From positions 186,001 through 250,000 of the forward strand of contig DBTQ01000036.1 of assembly GCA_002307135.1 (NCBI GenBank): a stretch of 64,000 nucleotides of DNA. The letters run 5' to 3'. The DNA is from Bacteroidetes bacterium UBA1312. GTDB taxonomy: Bacteria > Bacteroidota > Bacteroidia > Chitinophagales > Chitinophagaceae. Numbering within the stretch: position 1 is the first letter of the stretch; each line of letters starts with the position of its first letter. This document shows positions 27,281 to 36,009 of the stretch, piece by piece. Below the pieces are notes generated by a model. The model saw nothing but the letters and a program-made list of their open reading frames with translations, did not search any database and was not told the DNA's origin. The position numbers were made by a program, and so were the translations under genes.

Positions 27281-27703
27281 TTATTTTGTACGCTCTTTTT
27301 TCATTTCTTCCAGCATACCGATTATTTTGTCCAGTTTTTCGACTTCGAGGGTACTCAGTTGTTTCGACAAAGCTTCTATTTCTAGGCGGGCGCTGACATT
27401 GGTTTCGTAGTCGGCCAATGCCTGTGCGCGGTCGCGTTCGCTTTGCCTATTTTGCGACATCATAATGATGGGCGCTGCATAGGCTGCCTGTGTAGAGAAC
27501 ACGAGGTTGAGCAGTATAAAAGGATAAACATCCCAATGTTGTATAAAGCCTACCAGATTGAGTCCCATCCATAGTATTACCAGTACGGTTTGGATGATAA
27601 TGAATTTCCAGGAACCCATACCACTGGCTACTGTATCGGCTAGTCGGCTACCAAAGTTTAAACTCTCTTTATGCCTATCGTGCCAAGTTTTTGGGCTTTT
27701 CAT
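27281..27703 (-). CDS. DUF1003 membrane protein
   Basis: 140 residues. Two membrane helices (WKFIIIQTVLVILWMGLNLV and YPFILLNLVFSTQAAYAAP) flank the strongly conserved YPFILLNLVFS turn, followed by MMSQNRQSERDR and a cytoplasmic coiled coil, which is the complete DUF1003 signature. Its function is unknown. It is first in a tight minus-strand run with the LMW phosphatase and SRPBCC genes. Confidence 0.92.
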   Translation of the reverse strand: MKSPKTWHDRHKESLNFGSRLADTVASGMGSWKFIIIQTVLVILWMGLNLVGFIQHWDVYPFILLNLVFSTQAAYAAPIIMMSQNRQSERDRAQALADYETNVSARLEIEALSKQLSTLEVEKLDKIIGMLEEMKKERTK

Positions 27704-27749
27704 ATTGACTATAGTGTTTTATAAAGTACTACAGAACGAAGTTAATGGA

Positions 27750-27778
27750 AAACCATACTATATCAGGTAGCATGGTTT
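27750..27778. terminator. Hairpin downstream of the VOC gene
   Basis: AAACCAT-ACTA and TAGC-ATGGTTT form a stem with one mismatch around a 7-base loop, between the stop of the minus-strand VOC gene and the DUF1003 start. The T-run is weak. Confidence 0.45.
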
Positions 27779-27804
27779 CTCTTTTCATCATCTTATCCTA
27801 TTAC

Positions 27805-28239
27805 TTACTGTTGTTGCATCACATTGAACATCCAGCGGATGCCGAAACGGTCTTTGCAAGTACCCCAGTATCCCCAAAATTCCTCGTGTGGTGCTACGGC
27901 TTCTGTTCCGCCTTCAGATAGTTCGTTGTACAATCTGTCGGCTTCTTCTTTGCTATCGGGGTTTAGGCTGATGGTAAAATTGTTGCCTTCTACCAGTTTG
28001 TGCCCCATACTCTCCAGCATATCAGTGGCCATTATCTGTGTACCACCCAATATGGGCAATGCCACGTGCATTACTTTGTTTTGCTCGGCTTCAGGGAGCG
28101 ATGGTGCGCCCTCCTGTGCCGGAATGTCCTTCATGCGCATCAGTGGGGTAGAAAATTCCGTTTTAAACACTTTTTTGTAGTGGTTGAATGCTTCTTCTGC
28201 ATTGCCCATAAAGTTTAAATAGATCGATACGAATGCCAT
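27805..28239 (-). CDS. VOC superfamily (PhnB/glyoxalase-like) protein
   Basis: 144 residues. It begins with the YLNFMGNAEEAFNHYKKVF pattern of PhnB-type VOC proteins and has KVMHVALPILGGTQIMATDM in the middle, then DSKEEADRLYNELSEGG and the ending WGYWGTCKDRFGIRWMFNV. These are paired beta-alpha-beta-beta-beta modules. Most members of this subgroup have no assigned substrate; resistance or metal-dependent chemistry is possible. Transcribed alone on the minus strand. Confidence 0.88.
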   Translation of the reverse strand: MAFVSIYLNFMGNAEEAFNHYKKVFKTEFSTPLMRMKDIPAQEGAPSLPEAEQNKVMHVALPILGGTQIMATDMLESMGHKLVEGNNFTISLNPDSKEEADRLYNELSEGGTEAVAPHEEFWGYWGTCKDRFGIRWMFNVMQQQ

Positions 28240-28544
28240 AGCGTGTATGTTTTATGATTATTTAATTTTTAAAGTCGGTATGCCTCCGGCAGGATGTTTG
28301 TTGCTCTTTGTACTGTCTTTAGCCCCTGTAAATTGGATTAATTTTACAGACGTAAATGTACAAAAACTCCTGCGGATAAAAATGGTTATAAGCCTTCAAC
28401 ATTTCTTCAGATAATAGATTGTTGTTGTGCCCGGCTTAAAGATGAAGATGTATAAGATTGTCCGGCATCGCCGCATAGGGTATGCACCGCGTTTGCCGAT
28501 TGATTGCCCAATCGATGTTAGCAACAGGTTTTTTCTTAAAGGTT
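28240..28544. other. 305-bp spacer without recognisable gene
   Basis: No start-led frame of convincing length is seen. The part at about 28276-28345 is more GC-rich than usual for a spacer here (GCCTCCGGCAGG, then TTAGCCCCTG) and looks like the remnant of something else, but I cannot assign it. Confidence 0.4.
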
Positions 28545-28718
28545 CTATTTACAAAATGTAATAAATGCGGTCGGCATCCACCACATATTTAGTCCAAATG
28601 CAACAGTCACCACTTCATAACCATCTCTGGTTTTTTCGTTAAGTATTTTTTCAACTTTTTCTTTCAGTGCATCTGTTGACCACATGGTCGATTCTTTAAT
28701 AATGGAATATGTTTTCAT
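28545..28718 (-). CDS. Small DUF4177-like protein
   Basis: 57 residues from the ATG at 28718. The pattern MKTYSIIKES...LKEKVEKILNEKTRDGYEVVTVAF matches the alpha/beta layout of DUF4177 proteins, where a helix with L-x2-K-x-NE leads into GYEVV. The family is small, cytoplasmic and of unknown function. Short length leaves some doubt that it is translated; the match to the GYEVV pattern argues for it. Confidence 0.6.
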   Translation of the reverse strand: MKTYSIIKESTMWSTDALKEKVEKILNEKTRDGYEVVTVAFGLNMWWMPTAFITFCK

Positions 28719-28833
28719 TTTTAAATACATGCACCCTATTCATTTGGCTTTTCGGTTTCGCCCCGTTTTTGTTAATGGTTGCTGGTCTCCATTTTTGATA
28801 CTTATGCGTGGGTATGTTTGGCCTTGTTACTAT

Positions 28834-29427
28834 TCACTTCCAAATTCTAAAATTCAGTCTCAATTTTTTCTTTTCCAGAAGTGCAAACCAGTCAATAAAA
28901 AGCAATGCACCAATAAGTAATATACCGAGCACCAAACTTCCAATTGATTTCCAGGATAAAGCTGACTTTACCATGCCTTCAAAATTTTCGGACGCGTACT
29001 TACCCAAATGAACGGTAACAGCATCACTTATAAACTTACCGATAAAAAAAGCAGGAATAATTTGAACTGGTTTTATGCGTGCCATGCCACCAGCCAGAAA
29101 TAATGGGGTAGTGGGTAAGGGCAGTAAAGAATAAGTCACTATTATCAATTGACTTTTCCATCCTTTCTCTTTCATTTTTTCTCCCAAAAATTGAACCTCT
29201 TTATTTTTTTCAGGTTTGAATACCTTATCGGCCAACAACGGAATATAGAGCGTGAGTACATATCGCCCCAGTATCGATCCTGCAACACCTATTATAATGA
29301 CCAACCAGGTATTCAGCCCAAACATGATCTGTAAAGGAACCATAATTGAAAATGCCGGAGGAAAGGGAATAGGCACTACGTCAAATAAAAATGCTCCCGC
29401 AAAAACTAATAAATATTGCCACCACAT
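28834..29427 (-). CDS. VTT/DedA-like integral membrane protein
   Basis: 197 residues with four or five membrane segments. The YSLLPLPTTPLFLAGGMARI stretch near 100-120 is the re-entrant, proline-glycine-rich signature of the VTT (SNARE-associated/DedA-like) domain, preceded by a GVAGSILGRYVL element. Family members are linked to lipid scrambling or ion-driven transport and envelope homeostasis. The remaining helices are hydrophobic with a lysine-rich C-terminus inside. It stands alone. Confidence 0.8.
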   Translation of the reverse strand: MWWQYLLVFAGAFLFDVVPIPFPPAFSIMVPLQIMFGLNTWLVIIIGVAGSILGRYVLTLYIPLLADKVFKPEKNKEVQFLGEKMKEKGWKSQLIIVTYSLLPLPTTPLFLAGGMARIKPVQIIPAFFIGKFISDAVTVHLGKYASENFEGMVKSALSWKSIGSLVLGILLIGALLFIDWFALLEKKKLRLNFRIWK

Positions 29428-29615
29428 AATTTTACCTGATATTAATTTGCGCCATAATTATTGCATTGCTAAGGTGCAACAATTTAATGGCTTTATGTTA
29501 TATAACGATTAAAATGAATTACATCATTCCATCAGCAATAGACAGATAGGGTCAATAATGAGCGCACGGGACAAATTTCGTTTATAGGCATTAATTGCGC
29601 TGCATATTGCAGTGG

Positions 29616-30701
29616 CTATTGGTGCAAAACCTGCCAAAGCTCCTCCAGCAGGCCGTTTTTCGGTTGATCTTCGTTCAGTTCCCAAAACATGATACCGCCT
29701 AATTTTTTGCTGCGCACGTATCTTGCCTTTTCCCTTATGGAATGTTTATCGTCGAAAGTGGCAAATAACTGCTTACGCGCATTGTATTGATAAGGGGCTC
29801 TGGCTTTATTGTCCCAGTGGTATTGAAAGCCGGAAGTATCGCTGAAGTATTCCTTGAAATGGGCAAAGTCGATACCTTCTTTAAATATACCCGGCTGGTA
29901 TAAACCATTATTGATATCCGGCACTTTTTCCCATACCCGCGCATAGAAAGCCGCGCCGGTCACCAGTTTTGCTGCGGGTACTTTATGCGCCAGCAACCAG
30001 CTGACACAGACATCTGTCGATTCCTGTCCTTGGCGGTAGCTGTAGAGGGGGGTATGGTGGCCCGTAGTGGTGGCATACCCGCCCACAAGGTCGTAGGTCA
30101 TCAGATTCACAAAATCCACCAGAGGCATTACCGCAGGCCAGTCTATCGATTGTTCCAGGTATTTGATAAAGCCGCCTGCGGCAAAACTCAGGATATAATC
30201 ATTACCCATTTCGTTGCGCAAGGCTTGGAGCAATGCGGTAAAATGCGTTTTATCGCTGGCATCATACCGATGTCCGGGAAAACCTTCAATAGCCGGGTAT
30301 TCCCAGTCCAGGTCAATGCCGTCAAGTCCGTACTTTTTGAGCAGCGCAACAGTAGTTGCGGCGAAGTTTTTCCTGTGCGTTTCTGATGCAAACAACGCGC
30401 TGCATGGGGCGCAGGCGCTCCAGCCACCAAAGGATATCATGACTTTGAGCCGTGGGTATCGCTGCTTCAGCGCCACTATCTGCTGTATGGTCTTTTCCTG
30501 TGCGCTGTCTTGCGCCAGCAACGTGTCGTTTTGCAGGTGTACAAAACTGATAATAATATGGCTGATCTTATCCACCGGGTATTGCTGTATCTGCGCTCCG
30601 ATGCCGGTATAATAAGCAATGATTTTATAAGGCTGTTCTTTTTGTGCAGACACCGCTTGAATGCCAGCAAGTAATAGGAGTAGCAGTAGGATCTTTTTCA
30701 T
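29616..30701 (-). CDS. Secreted glycoside hydrolase family 18 (chitinase-like)
   Basis: 361 residues with a signal peptide (1-19, ending VSAQ). The GH18 barrel is shown by LKVMISFGGW and the catalytic DGIDLDWEYP with the acid/base E134. Downstream, MTYDLVGGY and the closing GGIMFWELNEDQ are the later barrel-strand motifs. No carbohydrate-binding module or T9SS domain follows. It should hydrolyse beta-1,4-GlcNAc polymers (chitin or peptidoglycan-like glycans) by substrate-assisted catalysis outside the cytoplasm. REP-like element 1 lies upstream of it. Confidence 0.93.
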   Translation of the reverse strand: MKKILLLLLLLAGIQAVSAQKEQPYKIIAYYTGIGAQIQQYPVDKISHIIISFVHLQNDTLLAQDSAQEKTIQQIVALKQRYPRLKVMISFGGWSACAPCSALFASETHRKNFAATTVALLKKYGLDGIDLDWEYPAIEGFPGHRYDASDKTHFTALLQALRNEMGNDYILSFAAGGFIKYLEQSIDWPAVMPLVDFVNLMTYDLVGGYATTTGHHTPLYSYRQGQESTDVCVSWLLAHKVPAAKLVTGAAFYARVWEKVPDINNGLYQPGIFKEGIDFAHFKEYFSDTSGFQYHWDNKARAPYQYNARKQLFATFDDKHSIREKARYVRSKKLGGIMFWELNEDQPKNGLLEELWQVLHQ

Positions 30702-30771
30702 TCAGATAAAGATAGCAAGTTTAGGGAAACTGCGCTTGGTTCATGCAGCACTATTAGGCCAATCAGTGTTC

Positions 30772-30802
30772 GCCATGTAGTCTCCCGAAGGGGACTCATG
30801 GC
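30772..30802. repeat. REP-like palindrome, copy 1
   Basis: 31 bases with arms GCCATG/CATGGC and AGTC(T)CCC/GGGGACT around GAA. The same element occurs at 31414-31444 and 34228-34258. It lies between the GH18 and TonB-like genes. Confidence 0.85.
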
Positions 30803-30803
30803 A

Positions 30804-30836
30804 TTGTTACCATGCAATAAAAATAATGTACTTTCG
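30804..30836 (+). promoter_or_regulatory. Likely promoter of the TonB-like gene
   Basis: TTG at 30804-30806, 22 bases, TACTTTCG at 30829-30836 (one mismatch to TAnnTTTG), 26 bases before the ATG. The TTG directly follows REP copy 1. Confidence 0.5.
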
Positions 30837-30862
30837 GTTGGCTCTTTTTAAACTGCTCAGCA

Positions 30863-31339
30863 ATGAAGAAATTAATATTACTCCTTAGTGTTTGCTCTAT
30901 AGCGGCTAAAGCACAAACCAAGGACTCGTCCAATTATCTCGATATTAATTCGCCTTTTATGGAGCGCCATATTTATGGTACAGATACCGTTTATGTAGAA
31001 GATTTTATAGGGAAACAAGCGGCCAATAATAAATCGTCTAAAATAGTTTATAAACGAGTTGAATTTAAAATGCCGACATTTAAAGGTAATCTCGACGAAT
31101 TTATTAAAGCAAATATTCACTTACTACCTTCCGAAAAAGGAGGGAAAGTCGTTGCATATATTCATTTTGATAAAACCGGTAAAATAGATAAAGAACCTAT
31201 AATTACTCATTATTTATCTACCAGATTGGATCAGGAAGTAATACGGATTATTAAACTAATGCCACCTTGGGAGCCCGGTAGAGATGAACATAATAATCCA
31301 ATGGCAATGGATTATAGCGTTGTTTTTAATATTAAATAG
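30863..31339 (+). CDS. Secreted protein with TonB C-terminal-like domain
   Basis: 158 residues with a signal peptide ending AKAQ near 17. The second half (KGGKVVAYIHFDKTGKI, then LSTRLDQEVIRIIKLMPPWEPG and the closing strand YSVVFNIK) matches the beta-alpha-beta TonB C-terminal fold used by small Bacteroidota TonB-like proteins. The membrane anchor and proline-rich spacer of a true TonB are absent, so energising a receptor is doubtful. It lies between REP copies 1 and 2. Confidence 0.75.
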   Translation: MKKLILLLSVCSIAAKAQTKDSSNYLDINSPFMERHIYGTDTVYVEDFIGKQAANNKSSKIVYKRVEFKMPTFKGNLDEFIKANIHLLPSEKGGKVVAYIHFDKTGKIDKEPIITHYLSTRLDQEVIRIIKLMPPWEPGRDEHNNPMAMDYSVVFNIK

Positions 31340-31413
31340 AAGGTCAATCGTTTAGCTGCACAAATTATCCAATTCCAAGTCTGATTTTTTAATCCACAAT
31401 GAACAGGCTGTTC

Positions 31414-31444
31414 GCTATGTAGTCTCCCGAAGGGGACTCGTGGC
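31414..31444. repeat. REP-like palindrome, copy 2
   Basis: Same 31-base element as copy 1, with one arm base changed (GCTATG for GCCATG). Between the TonB-like gene and the hydrolase gene's 3' end. Confidence 0.85.
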
Positions 31445-31453
31445 ATCAGTAAC

Positions 31454-32221
31454 TCAATTGAGTAAAAAGTCTGCTACAAGTTTTAAATACCTTTCTGTTT
31501 CTTCATACAATGGTGCATGTCCCGAAAATTGCATTTCTGTAAACATTGCATTGGGAATTAAAGAGGCAATTTCTTGCCCGTCTTTCGGAGGGTTTAAACC
31601 GTCATACTTTCCGCTTATTATAAATGTTGATGCTGTTATGCTTGGTAAGTCTTGTCTGAAATCAAAGTTTGTGATGGCTTTATTGGCAGCAGCAAATTGT
31701 TCAGGTGTTAAATCTGTTTCAAAAACATCAAGATGGTGTTGCATGATCTCTGTGTTGTAAACGAGATATTTGAGTAAAGTCAAGATAGTATCGTGAAAAC
31801 TTTTCCCTTTAATTTCTTCTGCGTGTTCGCCGAACAATATTTGCACGGACGAAGTAAGACCATTTGATTTTGGAACCGTTAATATCAGTTTTTCAACTCT
31901 TTCAGGTGCAGCAATGGCAACGCCTTGTGCAATATAGCTTCCCATTGAAACACCAAGCAAATACGTTTTTTCAATGTTGTAAAAATCCATAATGCCCAAC
32001 ACGTCATTTATATGGTCTTGCAAAGTATATCCCGTTGGTTTTTCGCTTTGTCCGTGTCCTCGAATGTCAAACGTAATTGTTTTAAAATGTTTAGAAAGAG
32101 GATTTGTAATAATAGCTAACTGCTCTTGATGACCACCTAAAACGTGAATCGGTAACAATGGCTTTCCGTTTCCTTTTATATTTATGTTTAAATCAATACC
32201 GTTTATTTTTACTAATGCCAT
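31454..32221 (-). CDS. Alpha/beta hydrolase
   Basis: 255 residues. The oxyanion region HVLGGHQEQ near 26-34 and the nucleophile elbow GVSMGSYIA near 95 (catalytic serine in GxSxG) are clear. DIRGHGQSEKP precedes it, the acidic residue is probably in ISGKYDGL near 208, and the catalytic histidine in FSGHAPLYEE near 233. It belongs to the soluble esterase/haloperoxidase-like group; the substrate is unknown. The 3' end is ten bases from REP copy 2. Confidence 0.88.
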   Translation of the reverse strand: MALVKINGIDLNINIKGNGKPLLPIHVLGGHQEQLAIITNPLSKHFKTITFDIRGHGQSEKPTGYTLQDHINDVLGIMDFYNIEKTYLLGVSMGSYIAQGVAIAAPERVEKLILTVPKSNGLTSSVQILFGEHAEEIKGKSFHDTILTLLKYLVYNTEIMQHHLDVFETDLTPEQFAAANKAITNFDFRQDLPSITASTFIISGKYDGLNPPKDGQEIASLIPNAMFTEMQFSGHAPLYEETERYLKLVADFLLN

Positions 32222-32400
32222 ATTGTAAAGATATTATTATTTGACTTTGCAAGTGCCTTGTAGTGTGGTCGTGCACAAAGCCTGATGTTACCTGCTGCTC
32301 TGCTGTTCATACGAAGTACAAATGTTTGGTTAGCCAGAAATTTCGTGCGGCGGGAAAAATAAAATTATAAAAAAAGGAAGAGTGGTTTTAGGGGGGAGCA

Positions 32401-32468
32401 AAAAAATACTCTTTTTAAAAAATTACCATTAGCGTTGGTTTGTAACATTTTTAAAAAGAGTATTTTTT
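32401..32468. terminator. Long perfect inverted repeat, 21-bp arms
   Basis: AAAAAATACTCTTTTTAAAAA and its complement are separated by 26 bases, 43 bases after the SDR stop on the minus strand. A-rich and T-rich edges on both sides allow bidirectional termination. The arms are unusually long and AT-rich. Confidence 0.7.
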
Positions 32469-32510
32469 GTGGATGGCTTTTGCGTGCCGTGTAATGCTAT
32501 CTTATAGAAA

Positions 32511-33266
32511 TTAAAGTTGCCCCATACCACCATCTAATACTATTTCACCACCCAACATGTAGGAAGAATCGTCGCTTGCTAAAAACAAAAAGCCTCTTGC
32601 CATTTCATCTACTGTTCCCAATCTTTTTAATGGAACCCCGCTTGCCATGTATTCTTTCATACCATCCACATTTTCTTGTGGCATTCCTAATCTATCAAAA
32701 ATTGGTGTTTCAATCGGACCAGGAGAAAGAATGTTTACTCTAATTTTCCTTTCTAATAAATCAGAAGAAAAACTTCGGGCTAATGAACGAACTGCTGCTT
32801 TAGTGGCTGAATAAGAAGAAGCTGTTGCCATTCCTGTTTCGTTTACAACACTTGATGTAATTACAATCGAAGCACCATCATTCAAATAAGGCAATGCTTT
32901 TTGAACAGAGAAGAATGCACCTTTAAAATTGATGTCAACAATTTCGTCAAATAGTTCTTCGGTAAAATCTGCCAAAGGCAAACCTTTAAAAACACCTGCG
33001 TTTACAATAAGCACATCAAACTTACCATGCTTATTTGCAATTTCTTTGTAAGCAGTATCAATACTTTTCAAATCAAGCACATCAGCTTTTACTCCAATTG
33101 CATTGTTGCCGATACTTGTTACAGCATCTTTTATTGTAGCATTGTTTCGTCCTGTAATGCCTACTTTGGCACCTTCATTTGCAAATAGCTTTGCGGTTGC
33201 TAATCCCATTCCACTGTTGCCACCTGTGATAACAGCCACTTTGTTTTTTAATTTGTTACTCGTCAT
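32511..33266 (-). CDS. Short-chain dehydrogenase/reductase
   Basis: 251 residues from the ATG at 33266; the longer frame adds thirteen codons of leader. TGGNSGMG (14-21), NAG near 89, the catalytic serine in ITSSVV near 140 and SYSATK near 155 give the classical SDR set. The ending LGGEIVLDGGMGQL is the usual C-terminal block. It is probably NAD(P)H-dependent and acts on a small carbonyl or alcohol. It is next to, and read in the same direction as, the Crp-family regulator, which may control it. Confidence 0.9.
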   Translation of the reverse strand: MTSNKLKNKVAVITGGNSGMGLATAKLFANEGAKVGITGRNNATIKDAVTSIGNNAIGVKADVLDLKSIDTAYKEIANKHGKFDVLIVNAGVFKGLPLADFTEELFDEIVDINFKGAFFSVQKALPYLNDGASIVITSSVVNETGMATASSYSATKAAVRSLARSFSSDLLERKIRVNILSPGPIETPIFDRLGMPQENVDGMKEYMASGVPLKRLGTVDEMARGFLFLASDDSSYMLGGEIVLDGGMGQL

Positions 33267-33376
33267 TTTTTTATTTTTTAATAAATTGATTGTCGTTATT
33301 GACAATGCAAAAGTGGAATGACTTTAAAAAATTAAAAATGATGTAGTTTAGGAAATTCAGTTGATGTAGGTCAACT

Positions 33377-33958
33377 TTATTTACGAAGTCTGCTCCGTAA
33401 TCTGCTAAGAAATTCTGTTGTGAAACCAAGATAAGATGCTAATGTGTATTGAGGAACCCTATTGGTTATTGATGGATATTTTTCAATAAATTCATTATAT
33501 CTTTCTTCGGCTGATTTGGTGAGATTGGTAATTATTCTTCGTTGCATAAATGCTGTGGAGCGTTCAGCCATCATTCTAAAAATAGTTTCAAAAGTATGAT
33601 TACTACTTTTTAATTTTTGCTCACTTGTATAATCAATTTGAAGTACAGTGCTGTTTTCTAATGCCACCACAAACATGGTTGCGGGCTGCTGAAAAATATA
33701 ACTGTTGTAATCTGAAATCCACCAATCTTCAATCGCAAATTGAATGGTATGCTCTTCTCCTTCGTTTGAAACTACATAAGTTCTAAAAGCACCTTTCAAA
33801 ACAAAGTAACGGTGTTTGGCAACAAAATTTGGCTGAACAATAAACTGTCTTTTTTTTACTTTGATTAAATTGAATGAGGAAATTAAACGTTCCTTTTCAT
33901 CTTTCGAGAGAGAAACATATTTTTCAAAATGAGCAATTAATTTTTCATATTCTGTCAT
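33377..33958 (-). CDS. Crp/Fnr family transcriptional regulator
   Basis: 193 residues from the ATG at 33958. A cyclic-nucleotide-binding-like beta roll fills 20-130 (KVKKRQFIVQPNFVAKHRYFVLKGAFRTYV). The C-terminal HTH is short: YNEFIEKYPSITNRVPQYTLASYLGFTTEFLSRLRSRL, with the recognition helix TTEFLSRLRSRL. Key cAMP-contact residues are not obvious, so the effector is unknown. Bacteroidota have many such regulators beside SDR genes. The SDR gene lies 110 bases downstream. Confidence 0.9.
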   Translation of the reverse strand: MTEYEKLIAHFEKYVSLSKDEKERLISSFNLIKVKKRQFIVQPNFVAKHRYFVLKGAFRTYVVSNEGEEHTIQFAIEDWWISDYNSYIFQQPATMFVVALENSTVLQIDYTSEQKLKSSNHTFETIFRMMAERSTAFMQRRIITNLTKSAEERYNEFIEKYPSITNRVPQYTLASYLGFTTEFLSRLRSRLRK

Positions 33959-34517
33959 GTTGCTGTCAGTTATGATTTGTTTTATTTTTCGCAATGCGAA
34001 GGTAAAATTTTTCAAAAGAAAACAGCACCGTTTTCAGTGCAGTCTTTGATAAATAGAATTACAAATGTTCAGCCTATATTCGTCTGCCCGAACCAAAGTA
34101 CAGCGATGCAAACAGCCGAAGTTGTAGCGTCCAGCCCTGCTTGCACAAAACAGTTTATATTAGCGGTATTGCTTTTTGCAAATTATCATCTTTCCAATTC
34201 AAAATATTTCTGTTTGCGTGTTGTTTCGCCATGTAGTCTCCCGAAGGGGACTCGTGGCATTGAAAACGTTGTGGCATCAGAGCAGCAGTAGCTCATTCGT
34301 CCACATCTGTTGCTGTATTTACTGTGATGATGATTTTATTTTTCTCGTGTCGAACGGTTACTAATTGTCCGCAGTCAAAGCCCATATATACTGTATAATT
34401 AACTAATATATAATATGTATATTCCAAATTGTCTTTACAGTATAGTATTTTTTTTAACACATTTCAATACATTTGTTATTCGTTTTCTGTATTTTTAAAC
34501 TTTATTTTAAATTTGAT
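33959..34517. other. 559-bp spacer before the toxin locus
   Basis: It holds REP copy 3 and otherwise only short frames. AT content rises towards the start of the transglutaminase-like gene. No clear TAnnTTTG promoter was found, although TTTTTTTTAACAC-like AT-rich DNA lies at 34449-34461. Confidence 0.5.
34228..34258. repeat. REP-like palindrome, copy 3
   Basis: The full-length 31-base element again, arms GCCATG/CGTGGC, 270 bases downstream of the Crp-family start and 259 bases before the toxin locus. Confidence 0.85.
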
Positions 34518-36002
34518 ATGCAATGCTTAATCAGAGTAATATCAATTTTTATAAGTTGTTGTCCTTGTTTTGCATTTGGACAATTTTCGAATGTACCCCA
34601 AACGCCACAACCGAGTAGCTTCCAACCAGTAAACACATCCAATAACAATTTTGGGAATATACCATCGGTACCCAATCCCAATGGATCAGGAACAACCGCC
34701 GCCGACATTATGCGCCAAGCCAGTAGCAACATACCCTTTTATAAAGCAGAAGGGGATACACGAAGTACCCAACAAGTAAATGAAGATTATATCAGGCAGC
34801 GAATGGCAAAAGACCCTGCCTATAATCCGTCTTTGCGAAATGCAGTAAGCAATAATACACCCATCAGCAAAGACGCTGAATTTTATAGGTTATTGAATGG
34901 TGTGGTAACTTCGAGCCGTCCAATTAAAAGTTCTAACCCACAAGAATTTGCCCAACAAACAAAACCTTATACCGATGCTCTGGAAAGCCTCAAAGCAATG
35001 CTTTCCGGTAAAAAGAAACTATCCATTTCCGAAGCATATTACACGATGGAGCAAAGTTGGGGAACTCCCTACCTTACCAAAGAAGAATTTAAAAGCATCC
35101 TTAAAGAATCAACTGATTTTATCAGAGAGTGGATGCGGGAAAACAAACTCAATATAAAAGACAATGCAGCGATCAACCATGCCATACAAAAGTTTATGGG
35201 AGAACAGCTCTCTATTGCAAAAACAATAAAGACCAATGACGGTAAACAAACCTATGAAGTAAGCGGGCATCAACCTTTTTCTTATGACTTTAACGACAAT
35301 AAAGGAGCGCAAGACCACCGAAACTTTTTTCTGACCAAATGCCTGGCTACAGGTACAGGGCAATGCAATAGTATGCCTGCTGTTTATTTATCACTGGTAG
35401 AGGCTTTAGATGGTTCAGCTTATCTGGCGATGGCTCCCCAACATTCATTAATTAAATACCCTGACGGAAATGGCAACCTCAGGAATTATGAAGCGACTTC
35501 CAATTGGAGCATTACTAATGAGTGGTACGAAGACAATATGTTCATCAGCGCACCCGCTTTAAAAAACCAGCTTTATTTATATCCGTATAACAACAAGCAA
35601 ATTGTAGCAGATATTGTGTTGCAACTGGCTTTGGGCTATCACCGAAAATTCGGCGCAGGTGACGGCAGGTTTGCATTGGACTGTATCAATGCCGCCAAAC
35701 CTTATTTTCCTAAAAACAACAACCTCGCTATTTATTTTACCTATAGCAATTTTTATGGTGCGCTACTGGTAGAGGAGCTACATGCCAATGGTAGCACTTC
35801 ATTAGACGATATTCAAAAATCACCTAAAGCACAAAAGATATATGCACAATGGGAAGCGAACGAAGACACTATTAAAGCGTTAGGTTATGTAGATATGCCC
35901 AAAGGCATGTATGAAGAGTTGTTGAAATACGATGAGTTCAGGGGGCGAAAACAGCAAGGGGACGGAAAAACAAAACGCAATCTTTTTATAAAAACAAAAT
36001 AA
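34518..36002 (+). CDS. Secreted transglutaminase-like protein (first paralogue)
   Basis: 494 residues from the ATG at 34518; the codons before it only lengthen a signal peptide already complete (MQCLIRVISIFISCCPCFAFG). A Gln/Asn/Pro-rich stretch (20-75) follows. The second half has a transglutaminase-like triad candidate: C283 in GTGQCNSM and H309 in PQHSLI, with N/D in YEATSN. The surrounding pattern (LSLVEALDG, YLAMAPQHSL) recalls SirB1-like cysteine-protease folds. The next gene shares this layout, showing duplication. The stop is seven bases from it. Catalytic activity is inferred. Confidence 0.75.
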   Translation: MQCLIRVISIFISCCPCFAFGQFSNVPQTPQPSSFQPVNTSNNNFGNIPSVPNPNGSGTTAADIMRQASSNIPFYKAEGDTRSTQQVNEDYIRQRMAKDPAYNPSLRNAVSNNTPISKDAEFYRLLNGVVTSSRPIKSSNPQEFAQQTKPYTDALESLKAMLSGKKKLSISEAYYTMEQSWGTPYLTKEEFKSILKESTDFIREWMRENKLNIKDNAAINHAIQKFMGEQLSIAKTIKTNDGKQTYEVSGHQPFSYDFNDNKGAQDHRNFFLTKCLATGTGQCNSMPAVYLSLVEALDGSAYLAMAPQHSLIKYPDGNGNLRNYEATSNWSITNEWYEDNMFISAPALKNQLYLYPYNNKQIVADIVLQLALGYHRKFGAGDGRFALDCINAAKPYFPKNNNLAIYFTYSNFYGALLVEELHANGSTSLDDIQKSPKAQKIYAQWEANEDTIKALGYVDMPKGMYEELLKYDEFRGRKQQGDGKTKRNLFIKTK

Positions 36003-36009
36003 TACAGTT

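Noticed and set aside
27181..27396. 71-residue plus-strand frame opposite the phosphatase and DUF1003 genes
   Set aside because: No recognisable pattern and lies across the start of the phosphatase gene and end of DUF1003.
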